Shown in pieces: positions 25,102-34,300 of a stretch of 64,000 bases of DNA. The stretch is from positions 1,264,501 to 1,328,500 of the forward strand of contig NC_022524.1 of the NCBI RefSeq assembly GCF_000473245.1, read 5' to 3'. A program made the translations under genes and the position numbers. The notes under the pieces were generated by a model, which had not been told where the DNA came from, did not search any database, and saw only the letters and a program-made list of their open reading frames with translations. Origin of the DNA: Bacillus infantis NRRL B-14911. GTDB lineage: Bacteria > Bacillota > Bacilli > Bacillales > Cytobacillaceae. Position 1 is the stretch's first letter; the number at the start of each line of letters is the position of its first letter.

Positions 25102-26274
25102 ATGAGGACTGTAGTTATCGTATCAGCTGCAAGGTCTCCGGTCGGAACCTTCGGAGGTGCATTCAAGGATCTCCTGCCAACCGACCTGGCTGTACCAGTC
25201 ATAAAGGAAACTGTAAAAAGAAGCGGTTTGGAAAATCATGAAATCGATGAGGTGATCCTCGGTCATTGCATCCAGCGGACCGACCAGCCCAACACGGCCA
25301 GGACCGCAGCGCTGCTGGCAGGGCTTCCGGATGAGACCTCGGGATTCACTGTCCAAAGGCAGTGTGCATCCGGCATGCAGGCGGTCATTTCGGCAGCTCT
25401 GCAAATCCAGGCTGGCATATCTGATATCGTAGTGGCAGGCGGTGTGGAGGCTATGAGTTCAAGCCCTTACCTTCTAAAAGATCACCGCTGGGGAGCGAGG
25501 ATGCAGCATGGTAAAATTACCGATTCTGTATGGGAAATTCTCGAGGATCCGATCCACCATATTATGATGGGTGAAACTGCTGAAAATCTGGCAGAGCTTC
25601 ATGGGATAACAAGGGAAGAGCAGGATGAAATGGCACTGCTGAGCCATCAGCGCGCCCTGAACGCCATTGAAAAAGGTTATTTTGAAGAAGAAATTGTCCC
25701 TGTAACAGTCAAGCACAGGAAAGGGGAAACCGTTGTATCCCGGGATGAGAACCCTCGGCTTGACCTCACAGCAGCAAAGCTTGCCGGCCTAAAGCCTGTT
25801 TTCCGGGAAAATGGAACCGTGACGGCGGGGAATGCCTCCAGCCTGAATGATGGGGCAGCAGCACTGGTGCTTATGTCCGAAGAAACGGCAATGGCAAAAG
25901 GGCTTACGCCGCTAGCCCGGATTGCCGGCTTTTCAGTATCAGGCGTCGACCCTAAAATCATGGGAAGGGGACCTGTGCCGGCAGTCAGGAAAGGCTTGCA
26001 GCAGACTGGCTGGTCTCTGGAGGATGCAGACCTGATCGAAGTGAATGAAGCATTCGCAGCCCAATATCTCGCTGTTGAAAAGGAACTTGGCCTGGACAGG
26101 AGCAAGGTAAACGTCAACGGCAGCGGCATCAGCCTCGGACACCCGATCGGCTGCACAGGAGCAAGGCTCATCGTCAGCTTGGTGCATGAACTGAAAAGAA
26201 GAGAACTGAAAAAAGGCATCGCCTCCCTCTGCGTCGGCGGAGGCATGGGAGCCTCGGTTTTTATAGAAAGATAA
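25102..26274 (+). CDS. Acetyl-CoA acetyltransferase (thiolase)
   Basis: This 390-residue thiolase catalyses CoA-dependent cleavage or condensation of beta-ketoacyl-CoA. The active-site Cys88 is in [11 protein letters not shown], and the C-terminal motifs are [19 protein letters not shown] (His, Cys) and [10 protein letters not shown]. The ATG at 25102 follows GGGAGGT; a TTG at 25084 is in frame but lacks a ribosome-binding site. It is the last gene of the operon, followed by a terminator 2 bp after the stop. It is the natural end step of a route that yields acetyl-CoA. Confidence 0.95.
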   Translation: MRTVVIVSAARSPVGTFGGAFKDLLPTDLAVPVIKETVKRSGLENHEIDEVILGHCIQRTDQPNTARTAALLAGLPDETSGFTVQRQCASGMQAVISAALQIQAGISDIVVAGGVEAMSSSPYLLKDHRWGARMQHGKITDSVWEILEDPIHHIMMGETAENLAELHGITREEQDEMALLSHQRALNAIEKGYFEEEIVPVTVKHRKGETVVSRDENPRLDLTAAKLAGLKPVFRENGTVTAGNASSLNDGAAALVLMSEETAMAKGLTPLARIAGFSVSGVDPKIMGRGPVPAVRKGLQQTGWSLEDADLIEVNEAFAAQYLAVEKELGLDRSKVNVNGSGISLGHPIGCTGARLIVSLVHELKRRELKKGIASLCVGGGMGASVFIER

Positions 26275-26276
26275 CA

Positions 26277-26303
26277 AGAGAGGCACGAGATGCCTCTCTT
26301 TCT
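26277..26303 (+). terminator. Intrinsic terminator of the liv-KAS III-thiolase operon
   Basis: GAGAGGCA and TGCCTCTC pair around a CGAGA loop, followed by TTTCTATTT. Confidence 0.85.
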
Positions 26304-26416
26304 ATTTACAGACAGAAGGAATGTGTGAAGGCATCTGTATTTCCTAATAATTATTTGTGAAAGTTTGGATGTTTATAGTGGAGTTTCCCTGTCTTTCTCA
26401 GATGAATTCTATTCGC

Positions 26417-26570
26417 CAAAAAAAGTCTTAAAACCCTGTTGATTGGAGTGGAAGGCACGAAGACTCCTGCGGGAAATAGCGGCAAGGCTGAGACCCCGCA
26501 GACGCGCAGCGGTGAGGAGGCTCAGCGTCGCCCCGCGGAAAGCGAAGTGCCTGGAGCGGAAATCAACAGC
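26417..26570. repeat. Structured Bacillaceae intergenic repeat, copy 1
   Basis: This ~154-bp element has mirrored ends: CTGTTGATT...AAGGCAC at the left, GTGCCT...AATCAACAG at the right. The interior holds AGACTCCTGCGGG and GCTGAGACCCCGCAG, GAGGAGGCTCAGC and CCCGCGGAAAGCGAAG. This matches a repeat abundant between genes in many Bacillus relatives (from memory). It has no coding capacity. A second copy lies 274 bp downstream. The 620-bp gap it occupies (26275-26894) has no gene. Confidence 0.8.
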
Positions 26571-26690
26571 CCATACCAAAGAAAACCATGGACTTAAATG
26601 ATTTATTCTTTTTTTCTAAAGTGCACAGGAGTTTATAGAGATAGAAAATGCTATTAACCTCTATAGCTCTTTAGTAAACTCATTGTATAT

Positions 26691-26844
26691 CCAAAAAAGT
26701 TTTAAAACCCTGTTGATTGGAGTGCAAGGCACGCAGACTCCTGCGTGATTGCAGCGGCAAGGCTGAGACCCCGCAGGAGGCACGACAAGGAGGCTCAGCG
26801 CTGCCCCGCGGAAAGCGAAGTGCCTGGAACGGAAAATAGCAGCC
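26691..26844. repeat. Structured Bacillaceae intergenic repeat, copy 2
   Basis: The second copy is in the same orientation, sharing AAAACCCTGTTGATTGGAGT, the GGCTGAGACCCCGCAG core, GGAGGCTCAGCG and GCGGAAAGCGAAGTGCCTGG. Its right end is decayed (GGAAAATAGCAG), breaking the terminal inverted repeat that copy 1 keeps. The AT-rich spacer between the copies (26571-26690) shows no gene. Confidence 0.8.
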
Positions 26845-26894
26845 TCATATACTCTTCTAACCCTTTTTTGCTTGTCCTCATAAGCTATAGCTTT

Positions 26895-27461
26895 TTAAAC
26901 AAGTAACCCCGCCAGCTCCCCAGCAGTCACAACCTGGGCAAACTCCTTATTCAGCATCGCCAATTCAATCTCATGCACCTGCTCAGGAGAATAAACCGTG
27001 CCTCCAATCCCTTTAGCCTCAAACGCGGCACAAGCATCGGAAACAAGATAGGTGGTGAAGCCCAGATTGCCCGCCATCCTTGCAGTGGTTGAAACGCAAT
27101 GCTGCGTCGATAAGCCAGTTATACAGACATCCTGGATATTTTCGCCTCTTAAATAGGACTCCAGGCTTGTACCGATGAATGCAGAATTCACTTCTTTCTG
27201 AAAAACCTTCTCATCCGGCAGCGGGGCATTGGCATCTTTAAAGCTCACACCCTCTGGATTATCACGATATAAAGGAGAAGACGGCTGAACCGATAAATGC
27301 TGCGAGTAAATGATCTTCCAGCCTCTTTTTCTCCACTCATCCTGCAGCTGCCCGATGATTTGTTCTGCGGCGGGATTGTTTCTTTTCCCCCAATAAGGGT
27401 CGTCAAAGCCCTTTTGCACGTCCAGGACAAGCAGGGCTGGCGGAGAATCCATCTTTTTCAA
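26895..27461 (-). CDS. Isochorismatase-family cysteine hydrolase
   Basis: This 188-residue hydrolase of the nicotinamidase/isochorismatase fold has the catalytic triad Asp14 (LVLDVQKGFDD), Lys89 (FQKEVNSAF) and Cys122 (STQHCVSTT), with the cis-peptide region ITGLSTQHC intact. Reactions in the family include amide and N-carbamoyl hydrolysis. TTG at 27461 is 6 nt after AGAGGT and is preferred over ATG 27452. It is divergent from the CoA-ligase gene, with 131 bp shared, and the SARP-type repeat lies in that gap, so joint regulation is possible. The substrate is unknown; AsnC- or siderophore-type context is absent. Confidence 0.88.
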   Translation of the reverse strand: MKKMDSPPALLVLDVQKGFDDPYWGKRNNPAAEQIIGQLQDEWRKRGWKIIYSQHLSVQPSSPLYRDNPEGVSFKDANAPLPDEKVFQKEVNSAFIGTSLESYLRGENIQDVCITGLSTQHCVSTTARMAGNLGFTTYLVSDACAAFEAKGIGGTVYSPEQVHEIELAMLNKEFAQVVTAGELAGLLV

Positions 27462-27529
27462 AGGCGCACCTCTTTTCTCGGATTAATAACTCAGCTTTAT
27501 TATTTCCGGAGTATGGAAAATCATCCAGG

Positions 27530-27562
27530 TGTAACTCTTCTGCAACTGATGTTATTTACACT
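27530..27562 (+). promoter_or_regulatory. SARP/BTAD-type direct repeat and promoter of the acyl-CoA ligase gene
   Basis: TGTAAC at 27530-27535 and TGCAAC at 27541-27546 have the same 11-bp period as the site at 17411. Both second repeats continue as ...AACTG. A weak -10, TACACT, starts at 27557, again 16 nt after the second repeat. The match of sequence, period and -10 spacing suggests one regulator for both units. Confidence 0.58.
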
Positions 27563-27592
27563 CTCCATATCAAAGATGAAGGAGAGATTGCA

Positions 27593-29101
27593 TTGTGGAG
27601 GGAAATCGACTGGCTGACCAATAGAGCGGGGCTGTCGCCCGGCTCCGTGGCAGTTATTGACGCTGAACAGGGGAAATCCTGGACATATAAAGAGTTGAAC
27701 AGCAGGGCGGAGGCTTTGGCGGGCTGGCTGCTTGAAAGGGGAGCTGCAAAAGGTGACAGGATCGCGCTGCTTGCGCCTAATCATATAAGCTGTCTGGACT
27801 TTCTGTTTGCCTGCGGAAAAATCGGGGCTATTTTCGTGCCGGTCAACTGGAGGCTTGCGGCGGAAGAGATCCAGGCTATACTGGCAGACTGCACACCCGT
27901 AATTATAGGCTATCATTATTCATTCATTGAACTCGCATCACGCCTGCAGCTGCATCAATATGAGTCTGTCTGCCTGGATGAAACACCCTTCAGGATGCCT
28001 GGCCGCCCATTCATTCCTCCATGGCAGGTCGATGAGGAGGATCCCCTTGCCATGATTTATACAGGGGGGACGACCGGGAAGCCGAAGGGAGCTGTGCTTT
28101 CCCACCGGGCGATCTTGTGGAATGCCGTCAATACGGCAGTCAGCTGGGGGCTTACGAACCAGGATACGACCATCACTTATCTGCCGATGTTCCATACCGG
28201 GGGCATCAACGCCCTTACTCTGCCTTTGCTGTTGGCCGGAGGCAAAGTTGTGCTCGCCGGGAATTACAATCCGTCTGATGCAGCCCGTTATATCAGGGAA
28301 TATCAGTGCACCATCATCCTGCTTGTGCCTACGATGTACCATATGCTGATAGATACAGATGAATTTAAGGAAGGCTCGTTTGAATCCATGAGGGTATTTC
28401 TTTCAGGAGGTGCTCCGTGCCCGCTTTCAATTTATGAAGAATTCAGGAGGAAAGGATTGCACTTCAAAGAGGGCTACGGCATGACGGAAGCCGGGCCGAA
28501 TAATTTTTATATCTCCCCGCAGGAAGCTGTGCTGAAAAAAGGATCCATCGGAAGGCCGATGCTGTTCAACACGGTGAAGATCCTGGCAGAAACAGGCGTC
28601 GAGGCAGGAAATGGAGAAGTTGGAGAGGTTTTGATAAAGGGGCGCCATGTCTTTTCCTGCTACTGGAATAATGAAGAGGCCACAAAGGACGCAGTAAGAG
28701 ATGGCTGGCTCTATACCGGTGACCTCGCAAAAGTCGATGATGAAGGATTTTTCTATATAGTCGGACGGAAGAAGGATATGATCATCACCGGAGGGGAAAA
28801 TGTATATCCGCTCGAAGTGGAGCAGTGGCTGGGCTCCTGCCCGCAAGTGGATGAAGTATCTGTCATTGGGATCGATGACCGGAAATGGGGGGAAGCAGTA
28901 ACGGCATTCATTGTGCTGAAGGAAGCAGCTGCCATGACCAAAGATGAGATAAAGGGTTATTGCAGGCAAAAGCTCGCTGCTTATAAAGTACCTAAATTCA
29001 TTTATTTTCTTGATAAACTTCCAAAGACCCATGTGGGAAAGATCGACAAAAAGCAGCTGAAAATGACTGCGGCAGAAATGGCAGCTGCTAAAGAAGGATA
29101 A
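27593..29101 (+). CDS. AMP-dependent acyl-CoA synthetase/ligase
   Basis: This 502-residue enzyme activates a carboxylic acid to its CoA thioester through an acyl-adenylate. ANL motifs are the P-loop IYTGGTTGKPKGAVLSH (about 150-166), YGMTEAGPN, the hinge GWLYTGDLAKVDDEGFFYIVGRKKDMIITGGENVYP and the C-terminal catalytic Lys in KTHVGKIDKKQLK. The length and TGG (not TSG) P-loop fit medium- or branched-chain and aromatic acid ligases better than LcfA-type enzymes. TTG 27593 lies 8 nt after AAGGAGAG. The SARP-like site just upstream links it to the liv operon, where it could activate the imported acid; this is inferred. Confidence 0.9.
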   Translation: MWREIDWLTNRAGLSPGSVAVIDAEQGKSWTYKELNSRAEALAGWLLERGAAKGDRIALLAPNHISCLDFLFACGKIGAIFVPVNWRLAAEEIQAILADCTPVIIGYHYSFIELASRLQLHQYESVCLDETPFRMPGRPFIPPWQVDEEDPLAMIYTGGTTGKPKGAVLSHRAILWNAVNTAVSWGLTNQDTTITYLPMFHTGGINALTLPLLLAGGKVVLAGNYNPSDAARYIREYQCTIILLVPTMYHMLIDTDEFKEGSFESMRVFLSGGAPCPLSIYEEFRRKGLHFKEGYGMTEAGPNNFYISPQEAVLKKGSIGRPMLFNTVKILAETGVEAGNGEVGEVLIKGRHVFSCYWNNEEATKDAVRDGWLYTGDLAKVDDEGFFYIVGRKKDMIITGGENVYPLEVEQWLGSCPQVDEVSVIGIDDRKWGEAVTAFIVLKEAAAMTKDEIKGYCRQKLAAYKVPKFIYFLDKLPKTHVGKIDKKQLKMTAAEMAAAKEG

Positions 29102-29174
29102 TTCGGCATCCCTATCGAATAAAAGGGTACTCCCGGCGGCTGAAAGCCTGCTGGAAACAACTGGGGAGATCCTT

Positions 29175-29723
29175 ATGATTACAGAGAAAATGCTGGAAGG
29201 CGAAAATATCAGACTAGGCTATTTTGCGGAAAAAGATCTGGAAAACATATTGGAGTGGCATACAGGAGAGCTTTTTATGCGCCATCTTGATGCGGTGCCT
29301 GTAAAGCCGCGGACGAAGGATGACCTGAAAAAGCAATGGCTGGAGGAAACCAGTGATGCGTTCCGATTTGCTGTCATCCATAAAAACACTGAAAAGGTAA
29401 TCGGGTTTGCTGAGGTTAATGGTGTGCTTTGGACGCATAAGACTGCCTGGGTCAGCCTGGGCATCGGCAGCGAAGAGCACTGGGGGAAAGGATATGGAAG
29501 AGAAGCGCTTCAATGTCTGATTGACTATAGCTTCAATGAACTGAATCTCCATCGCCTTCAGCTTACCGTGTTTTCCTATAACAGCCGGGCCATCAGGCTG
29601 TATGAAAAATTCGGCTTTAAAAAAGAAGGAGCCTTCCGTGAGTTTATGGAACGAAACGGGCAAAGATATGATATGTTCCTCTATGGACTCCTCCGCAGAG
29701 AAAGGCAGAAAAGTCCGGAATGA
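29175..29723 (+). CDS. GNAT family N-acetyltransferase
   Basis: This 182-residue acetyl-CoA-dependent acetyltransferase is of the RimJ/RimL-like subgroup (Acetyltransf_3). It opens with GENIRLGYFAEKDLENILEWH; the acetyl-CoA-binding motif A is LGIGSEEHWGKGYGREALQCLIDYSF (about 95-120) and motif B NELNLHRLQLTVFSYNSRAIRLYEKFGFKKEGAFREF. ATG 29175 follows GGGGAGAT. It is 73 bp after the ligase gene and may be co-transcribed; it is followed by a terminator. The acceptor could be a protein N-terminus, an amino sugar or an antibiotic. Confidence 0.88.
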   Translation: MITEKMLEGENIRLGYFAEKDLENILEWHTGELFMRHLDAVPVKPRTKDDLKKQWLEETSDAFRFAVIHKNTEKVIGFAEVNGVLWTHKTAWVSLGIGSEEHWGKGYGREALQCLIDYSFNELNLHRLQLTVFSYNSRAIRLYEKFGFKKEGAFREFMERNGQRYDMFLYGLLRRERQKSPE

Positions 29724-29740
29724 CAGATTCCGGGCTTTTT
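29712..29740 (+). terminator. Intrinsic terminator overlapping the GNAT stop codon
   Basis: AGTCCGGAAT and ATTCCGGGCT form a stem with one mismatch around a short loop, followed by TTTTT. The stop codon TGA lies at the loop. Confidence 0.8.
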
Positions 29741-29839
29741 GTGCTGACAAGATAATTGCGGCGGGCAGGAATGACCGACAGGGCGATTATATCGGTCACT
29801 CTTGGACAGAAGCAAGAGGGGTTGCTTTACCCCTTCCCC

Positions 29840-30967
29840 CTACAAATCCCTCCCCGCCTTCTCAAGCCTATGAACAATCACCAAATCAACTGCAAAACAG
29901 CATAGCAGAAGAATGAGCACCCCGGCAAAAGGCAGGATGGCGGCAGCTGGCGAGGCAAGGCTCGCCCCGGTTAAGAGAACGAAAGAGTAGAGTGATAAAG
30001 CTTTGGCGCGCCGCTCTCCGCCCAATGATCCAATCAATGTGATGATCGAAGGAATCAAGAGAGAGATCGAGGCGACGAAAGAGACTGATAGAATAACAAG
30101 CATTTCCGCCCCTGTGAGAAGAAGGCACATGCTCAGGATCCCAAGCCAAAGGCCGGTTATTAGTGTGCGGTAAACCCCGAATGTTTCAATTAACTTGCCG
30201 GTGAAAAGGGATAAAATGGCGCCTGCCATGCCTGCCGCCCTAAGAAGGAACAGTTCCTGGAAGGTGCCGCTGAATTGCCGCGCAAGGCTGTCATAGAAAG
30301 CTGCAAACGAAAACAGCAGAGTAAAAGCAATCACATAGCATGACAGAAGCCTGGTATTTTTCAGCAGGACCGCAAAGGATGAAAAGACGCTTCCCTGGAC
30401 TGCAGGCTTTCCTGTCGCAGGCAGCAAAATCCAGGCCAAAATGAATAGCGCGAGATAGCATACAGAAAAAAATAAAAAGACAGATTGCCAGCCATAATGC
30501 AGGGTAAGGACAGAGCTGATCAGCTGGCCGAGTATGCCTGCAAGGAGAAAGCCCGTATTGATGAGCACAAGCAGAAGCGTTCTTCCGCGGCCCGAAAATA
30601 AGTCGGAAGAATAGGCAAAAGCCACAGGTGCAAAACTTCCGAGAACAAATCCCTGAAGTGACCGGAGGAAGTGAAGGCTGACTTCACTGCCGGAAAGTCC
30701 GACCGCAAAGGTGGCAAGCGCAGAAGCGAGCATCCCAAAGACAATGACCTTCTTTCTGCCTGCCCTGTCTGACAGGGGGCCGAATGTTAAAAGGCCCATG
30801 GCATAAAAGATGGAAAAAAGGCTTCCGGCTGTGATGATTGCTCCTTCATCTGCATGGAGAGAGGCGGCCATTTCACCGTATATGGGAATGAGGGTATAAA
30901 TATTCGAAGCGACCAGTATCCCGGAAATGACAAGCAGGGCTCCGGAGACGGACAAACCTGGTTTCAT
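29840..30967 (-). CDS. MFS transporter, drug/solute exporter type
   Basis: This 375-residue protein with about twelve hydrophobic segments is of the major facilitator superfamily. The signature between helices 2 and 3 is LLTFGPLSDRAGRKKVIVFGML, and a helix-4/5 motif is VLINTGFLLAGILGQLISSVL. It is somewhat short for the family (usual 390-410) but has both halves. The ATG at 30967 is preceded by AAAGGAGG at a long distance of 13 nt. It is convergent with the GNAT gene. Proton-driven efflux is the usual role of the subgroup; the substrate is unknown. Confidence 0.88.
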   Translation of the reverse strand: MKPGLSVSGALLVISGILVASNIYTLIPIYGEMAASLHADEGAIITAGSLFSIFYAMGLLTFGPLSDRAGRKKVIVFGMLASALATFAVGLSGSEVSLHFLRSLQGFVLGSFAPVAFAYSSDLFSGRGRTLLLVLINTGFLLAGILGQLISSVLTLHYGWQSVFLFFSVCYLALFILAWILLPATGKPAVQGSVFSSFAVLLKNTRLLSCYVIAFTLLFSFAAFYDSLARQFSGTFQELFLLRAAGMAGAILSLFTGKLIETFGVYRTLITGLWLGILSMCLLLTGAEMLVILSVSFVASISLLIPSIITLIGSLGGERRAKALSLYSFVLLTGASLASPAAAILPFAGVLILLLCCFAVDLVIVHRLEKAGRDL

Positions 30968-31125
30968 AGCGTGAGTTATCCCTCCTTTTTTGAAATTTTT
31001 GGGGCTTGAAGATTCTTATGCTTACGCTACAGCCTGCGTTTCTTTATGGATTTGTCTCTTTTGTTTTTATCAATATATGCACGCGGGGATGTGCTGGAAA
31101 GTTGTTCCCATCCAGGTGTATCCCA

Positions 31126-31245
31126 TTGGCAACAGTGACGGAAAAATAGTATAATAATAGATAAATAAGGACAGCCGCTTCCATGCTGTCTGGTATAAAA
31201 ATAGAGTTGTTTTTTCCAAAGGCGCAGAACAAGCTGCGCCTTTTT
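31126..31245 (+). ncRNA. Candidate short transcript or attenuator leader upstream of addB
   Basis: A promoter-like TTGGCA (31126-31131) and TATAAT (31150-31155) with an 18-bp spacer is followed by hairpin GACAGC/GCTGTC (31170-31190), an AT-rich linker and an intrinsic terminator (AGGCGCAG/CTGCGCCT then TTTT, 31220-31245). This predicts an RNA of roughly 80-85 nt ending about 90 bp before addB. It could be an independent small RNA or a terminator that limits read-through into addBA. No other promoter for addB is obvious in the gap 30968-31332. Confidence 0.45.
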
Positions 31246-31332
31246 CGCACTTAAATAGCAGAATGAAGGGTATCCGAAAAGCCTTCACGGCCGAACGGAA
31301 TCCGGAAGATGGATAATAGGGGAGGACCACGG

Positions 31333-34300
31333 ATGTCTGTACGTTTTATATTAGGCCGGAGCGGCAGCGGCAAGACTTCGCTCTGCCTTGAAGAAATCAG
31401 GGAGAAAATGAAAATCGAGCCGAATGGCCATCCAGTTGTTTATCTGGTGCCTGAGCAGATGACGTTTCTTTCGGAATATAAGCTCATCACAACCCCGGGG
31501 CTTGGCGGGATGATCCGTACACAGGTCTTGTCATTTACAAGGCTTGCCTGGAAGGTGCTGCAGGAAACAGGCGGGATCAGCCGCTATCATTTGAACAGCA
31601 CCGGCGTTAATATGCTCATCAGAAAAATAATTGAAGATAAAAAAGATGAACTGAAAATCTTTCAGCGGGCGGCAGGCAAGAACGGCTTTATCGGCCAAAT
31701 GGAGCAGATGCTGACAGAATTCAAACGGTACTGCATTGAGCCGGGAGCTCTTGCAGGGAAACGGGAAGAACTTGAATCCCGAAGGGGCAGCAGGGGGCTT
31801 CAGGACAAGCTGCATGATATGGAATTGATCTATAAGCAGTTCGAAGAAGGCCTTCTTGGCAAGTACGTAGATTCTGAAGACTATTTCCGCCTTCTTACTG
31901 AAAAAGCAGGGATGTCGGAGTACCTGAAAAATGCCGAGGTGTATATCGACGGCTTTTACAGCTATACGCCCCAGGAATATATGATCATCGAGCAGCTTAT
32001 CAGAGTCTGCAAAAGAGTGACGGTGACATTTACGCTTGACAGGCCATATAAAACAGCAGTCCCGGAAGATCTTCATCTTTTCAGGATGTCGGCAGAATCA
32101 TACCAGTCGGTCTATGAGATTGCGGGGATGGCCGGGGCCGAGATGGAACAGGAAGTGCTTCTCAATGGTCAGCAGCGCTGGGACAATGACTCGCTCCGCC
32201 ATATGGAAAGAGCCTTCAGCAGCAGGCCTGCCGAGCCTTTTGCAGGAAAAGCAAACGTCCATATTGCACAGGCAGTGAACAGGAGAGCAGAAATAGAAGG
32301 TGCGGCCAGAGAGATTAAGAGACTGGCAGCAGAAGAGGGATACCGATTTAAAGACATTGCCCTTTTAATGAGGAATGGATCAGTTTACCATGACATCATT
32401 GAAACCATCTTTGATGATTACGGGATTCCGTTTTTTATCGATCAAAAGCGGACGATGATGAACCATCCGCTTATTGAGCTTATCCGCTCATCACTTGAGG
32501 TCATTACCGGCTACTGGAGGTATGAGCCTGTTTTTCGCGCAGTCAAAACCGAACTGCTGTTTCCGTCCCGGGCGGATCTTGGCGTGATCAGGGAAAAAAT
32601 GGACAAGCTTGAAAACTATGTTCTGGCATATGGTGTCCAGGGCGAGAAGTGGACAAAAAAGGACCGCTGGAATTACCGCCGCATCAGGGGGCTTGAATTT
32701 GAGCAGATCGTCCAGACCGACTTGGAAAAAGAGCGGGAAGAAGAGCTGAATCAAATGAGGGACCTGATCGCTGCACCGATACTCCGGCTCTCCAGGAGGC
32801 TTAAGAAGGCCGACAGCGGAAGAAGGCTGTGCGAGGCTGTCTATCTTTATTTGGAGGAATTGGATATACCGACGAAGCTGGAGCGCTGGAAGCTGGAAGA
32901 GGAAGATAAGGGGAATCTTGTAAAGGCAAGGGAACATGATCAGGCCTGGAATGCTGTCATGGAGCTTCTGGACCAGTTTGTAGAAATGCTCGGGGATGAG
33001 AAGATCAGCATGAAGCAGTTTGCCTCAATCCTTGATTCAGGAATGGAATCTCTCCGCTTCTCTCTTGTTCCGCCGGCTATGGACCAGGTGCTCGCAGCAG
33101 ATCTGGACAAATCTCGTTTGTCGGATATAAAGGCAGCGTTTGTCATCGGGCTGAATGAGGGTGTCCTGCCTGGCAAGTTCACTGAGGAAGGAGTGCTTGC
33201 TGATGCTGACCGGGAGAAGCTTCTGCAGTCAGGGCTTAAAATTGCCCATGGCAGCAAGGTCAGGCTCCTGGATGAGGATTTTCTGGCTTATCGCGCCTTT
33301 TCCACACCTTCCTCCCATCTGTACATCAGCTATCCGCTCGCCAATGAAGAGGGCAAGGCACTGATGCCGTCGCCTTATATCAGCCGGGCAAACGAACTGT
33401 TCCCGGAGGCGGGGCAGCTGATGTGGATGGCCGATCCGTTCGAACTTCCTGAGGAGGAGCAGCTATTATTCGCCATGAACGAGGATACGAGTCTTTCTTA
33501 TCTGGCTTCCCAGCTCCAGATGAATAAAAGAGGCTATAAAATCAGCGGAATCTGGTGGGATGTCTACAATTATTATCATGCCCATCCAAGGCTCGGGGAC
33601 ACGGCCAGAAAAGTACTTTCCAGCCTGCATTACGAAAACAGAACGGCCAGGCTTTCGGAAGAGGCTGCCAAGGAGCTTTACGGGGAAACGATCCAGGCAA
33701 GTGTATCAAGGATGGAGCTTTTCCACAGCTGCCCATTTTCACATTTTGCCCAGCATGGCCTGAAGCTCCGGGACAGGAAGGTCTTCCGCCTGGAAGCGCC
33801 GGATATCGGAGATCTGTTCCATGCTGCGTTGAAATTCATAGCTGAGACCGTCATGGATAAAAGGATGTCCTGGTCTGACATGACAAGGCAGGAATGCGAG
33901 AAGCTTGCCAAAGAAGCGGTGGAGATGCTTGCGCCAAAGCTTCAGAATGAGATACTGCTGAGCTCGAACCGCCACTTTTATATCAAGCGTAAGCTCGAAA
34001 ATATCATCAGCAGGGCTTCGTATATACTGAGCGAGCACAGCAGGGCAAGCGGGTTCTCCCCAGTCGGCCTTGAGCTCGGCTTTGGCCCTAAGGATAAACT
34101 TCCGCCTCTGTCCTTTAAGTTGAGGAATGGGACGAACATGGAGCTGGTCGGCCGGATTGATCGGGTTGATAAAGCGGAAAATGAAAATGGCGTATACCTT
34201 CGGGTGATCGATTATAAATCCAGCGCAAGGGATCTGAATATCAGTGAAGTCTACTATGGGCTTGCTCTGCAGATGCTTACCTACCTGGACATCATCATCA

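Noticed and set aside
26275-26894. Insertion sequence or broken transposase in the repeat-rich gap
   Set aside because: No open frame, no target-site duplication seen; the DNA is explained by two copies of an intergenic repeat.
31183-31254. 23-codon frame in the addB leader
   Set aside because: Poor ribosome-binding site (AAGG 12 nt away) and it overlaps the intrinsic terminator; coding is unlikely.
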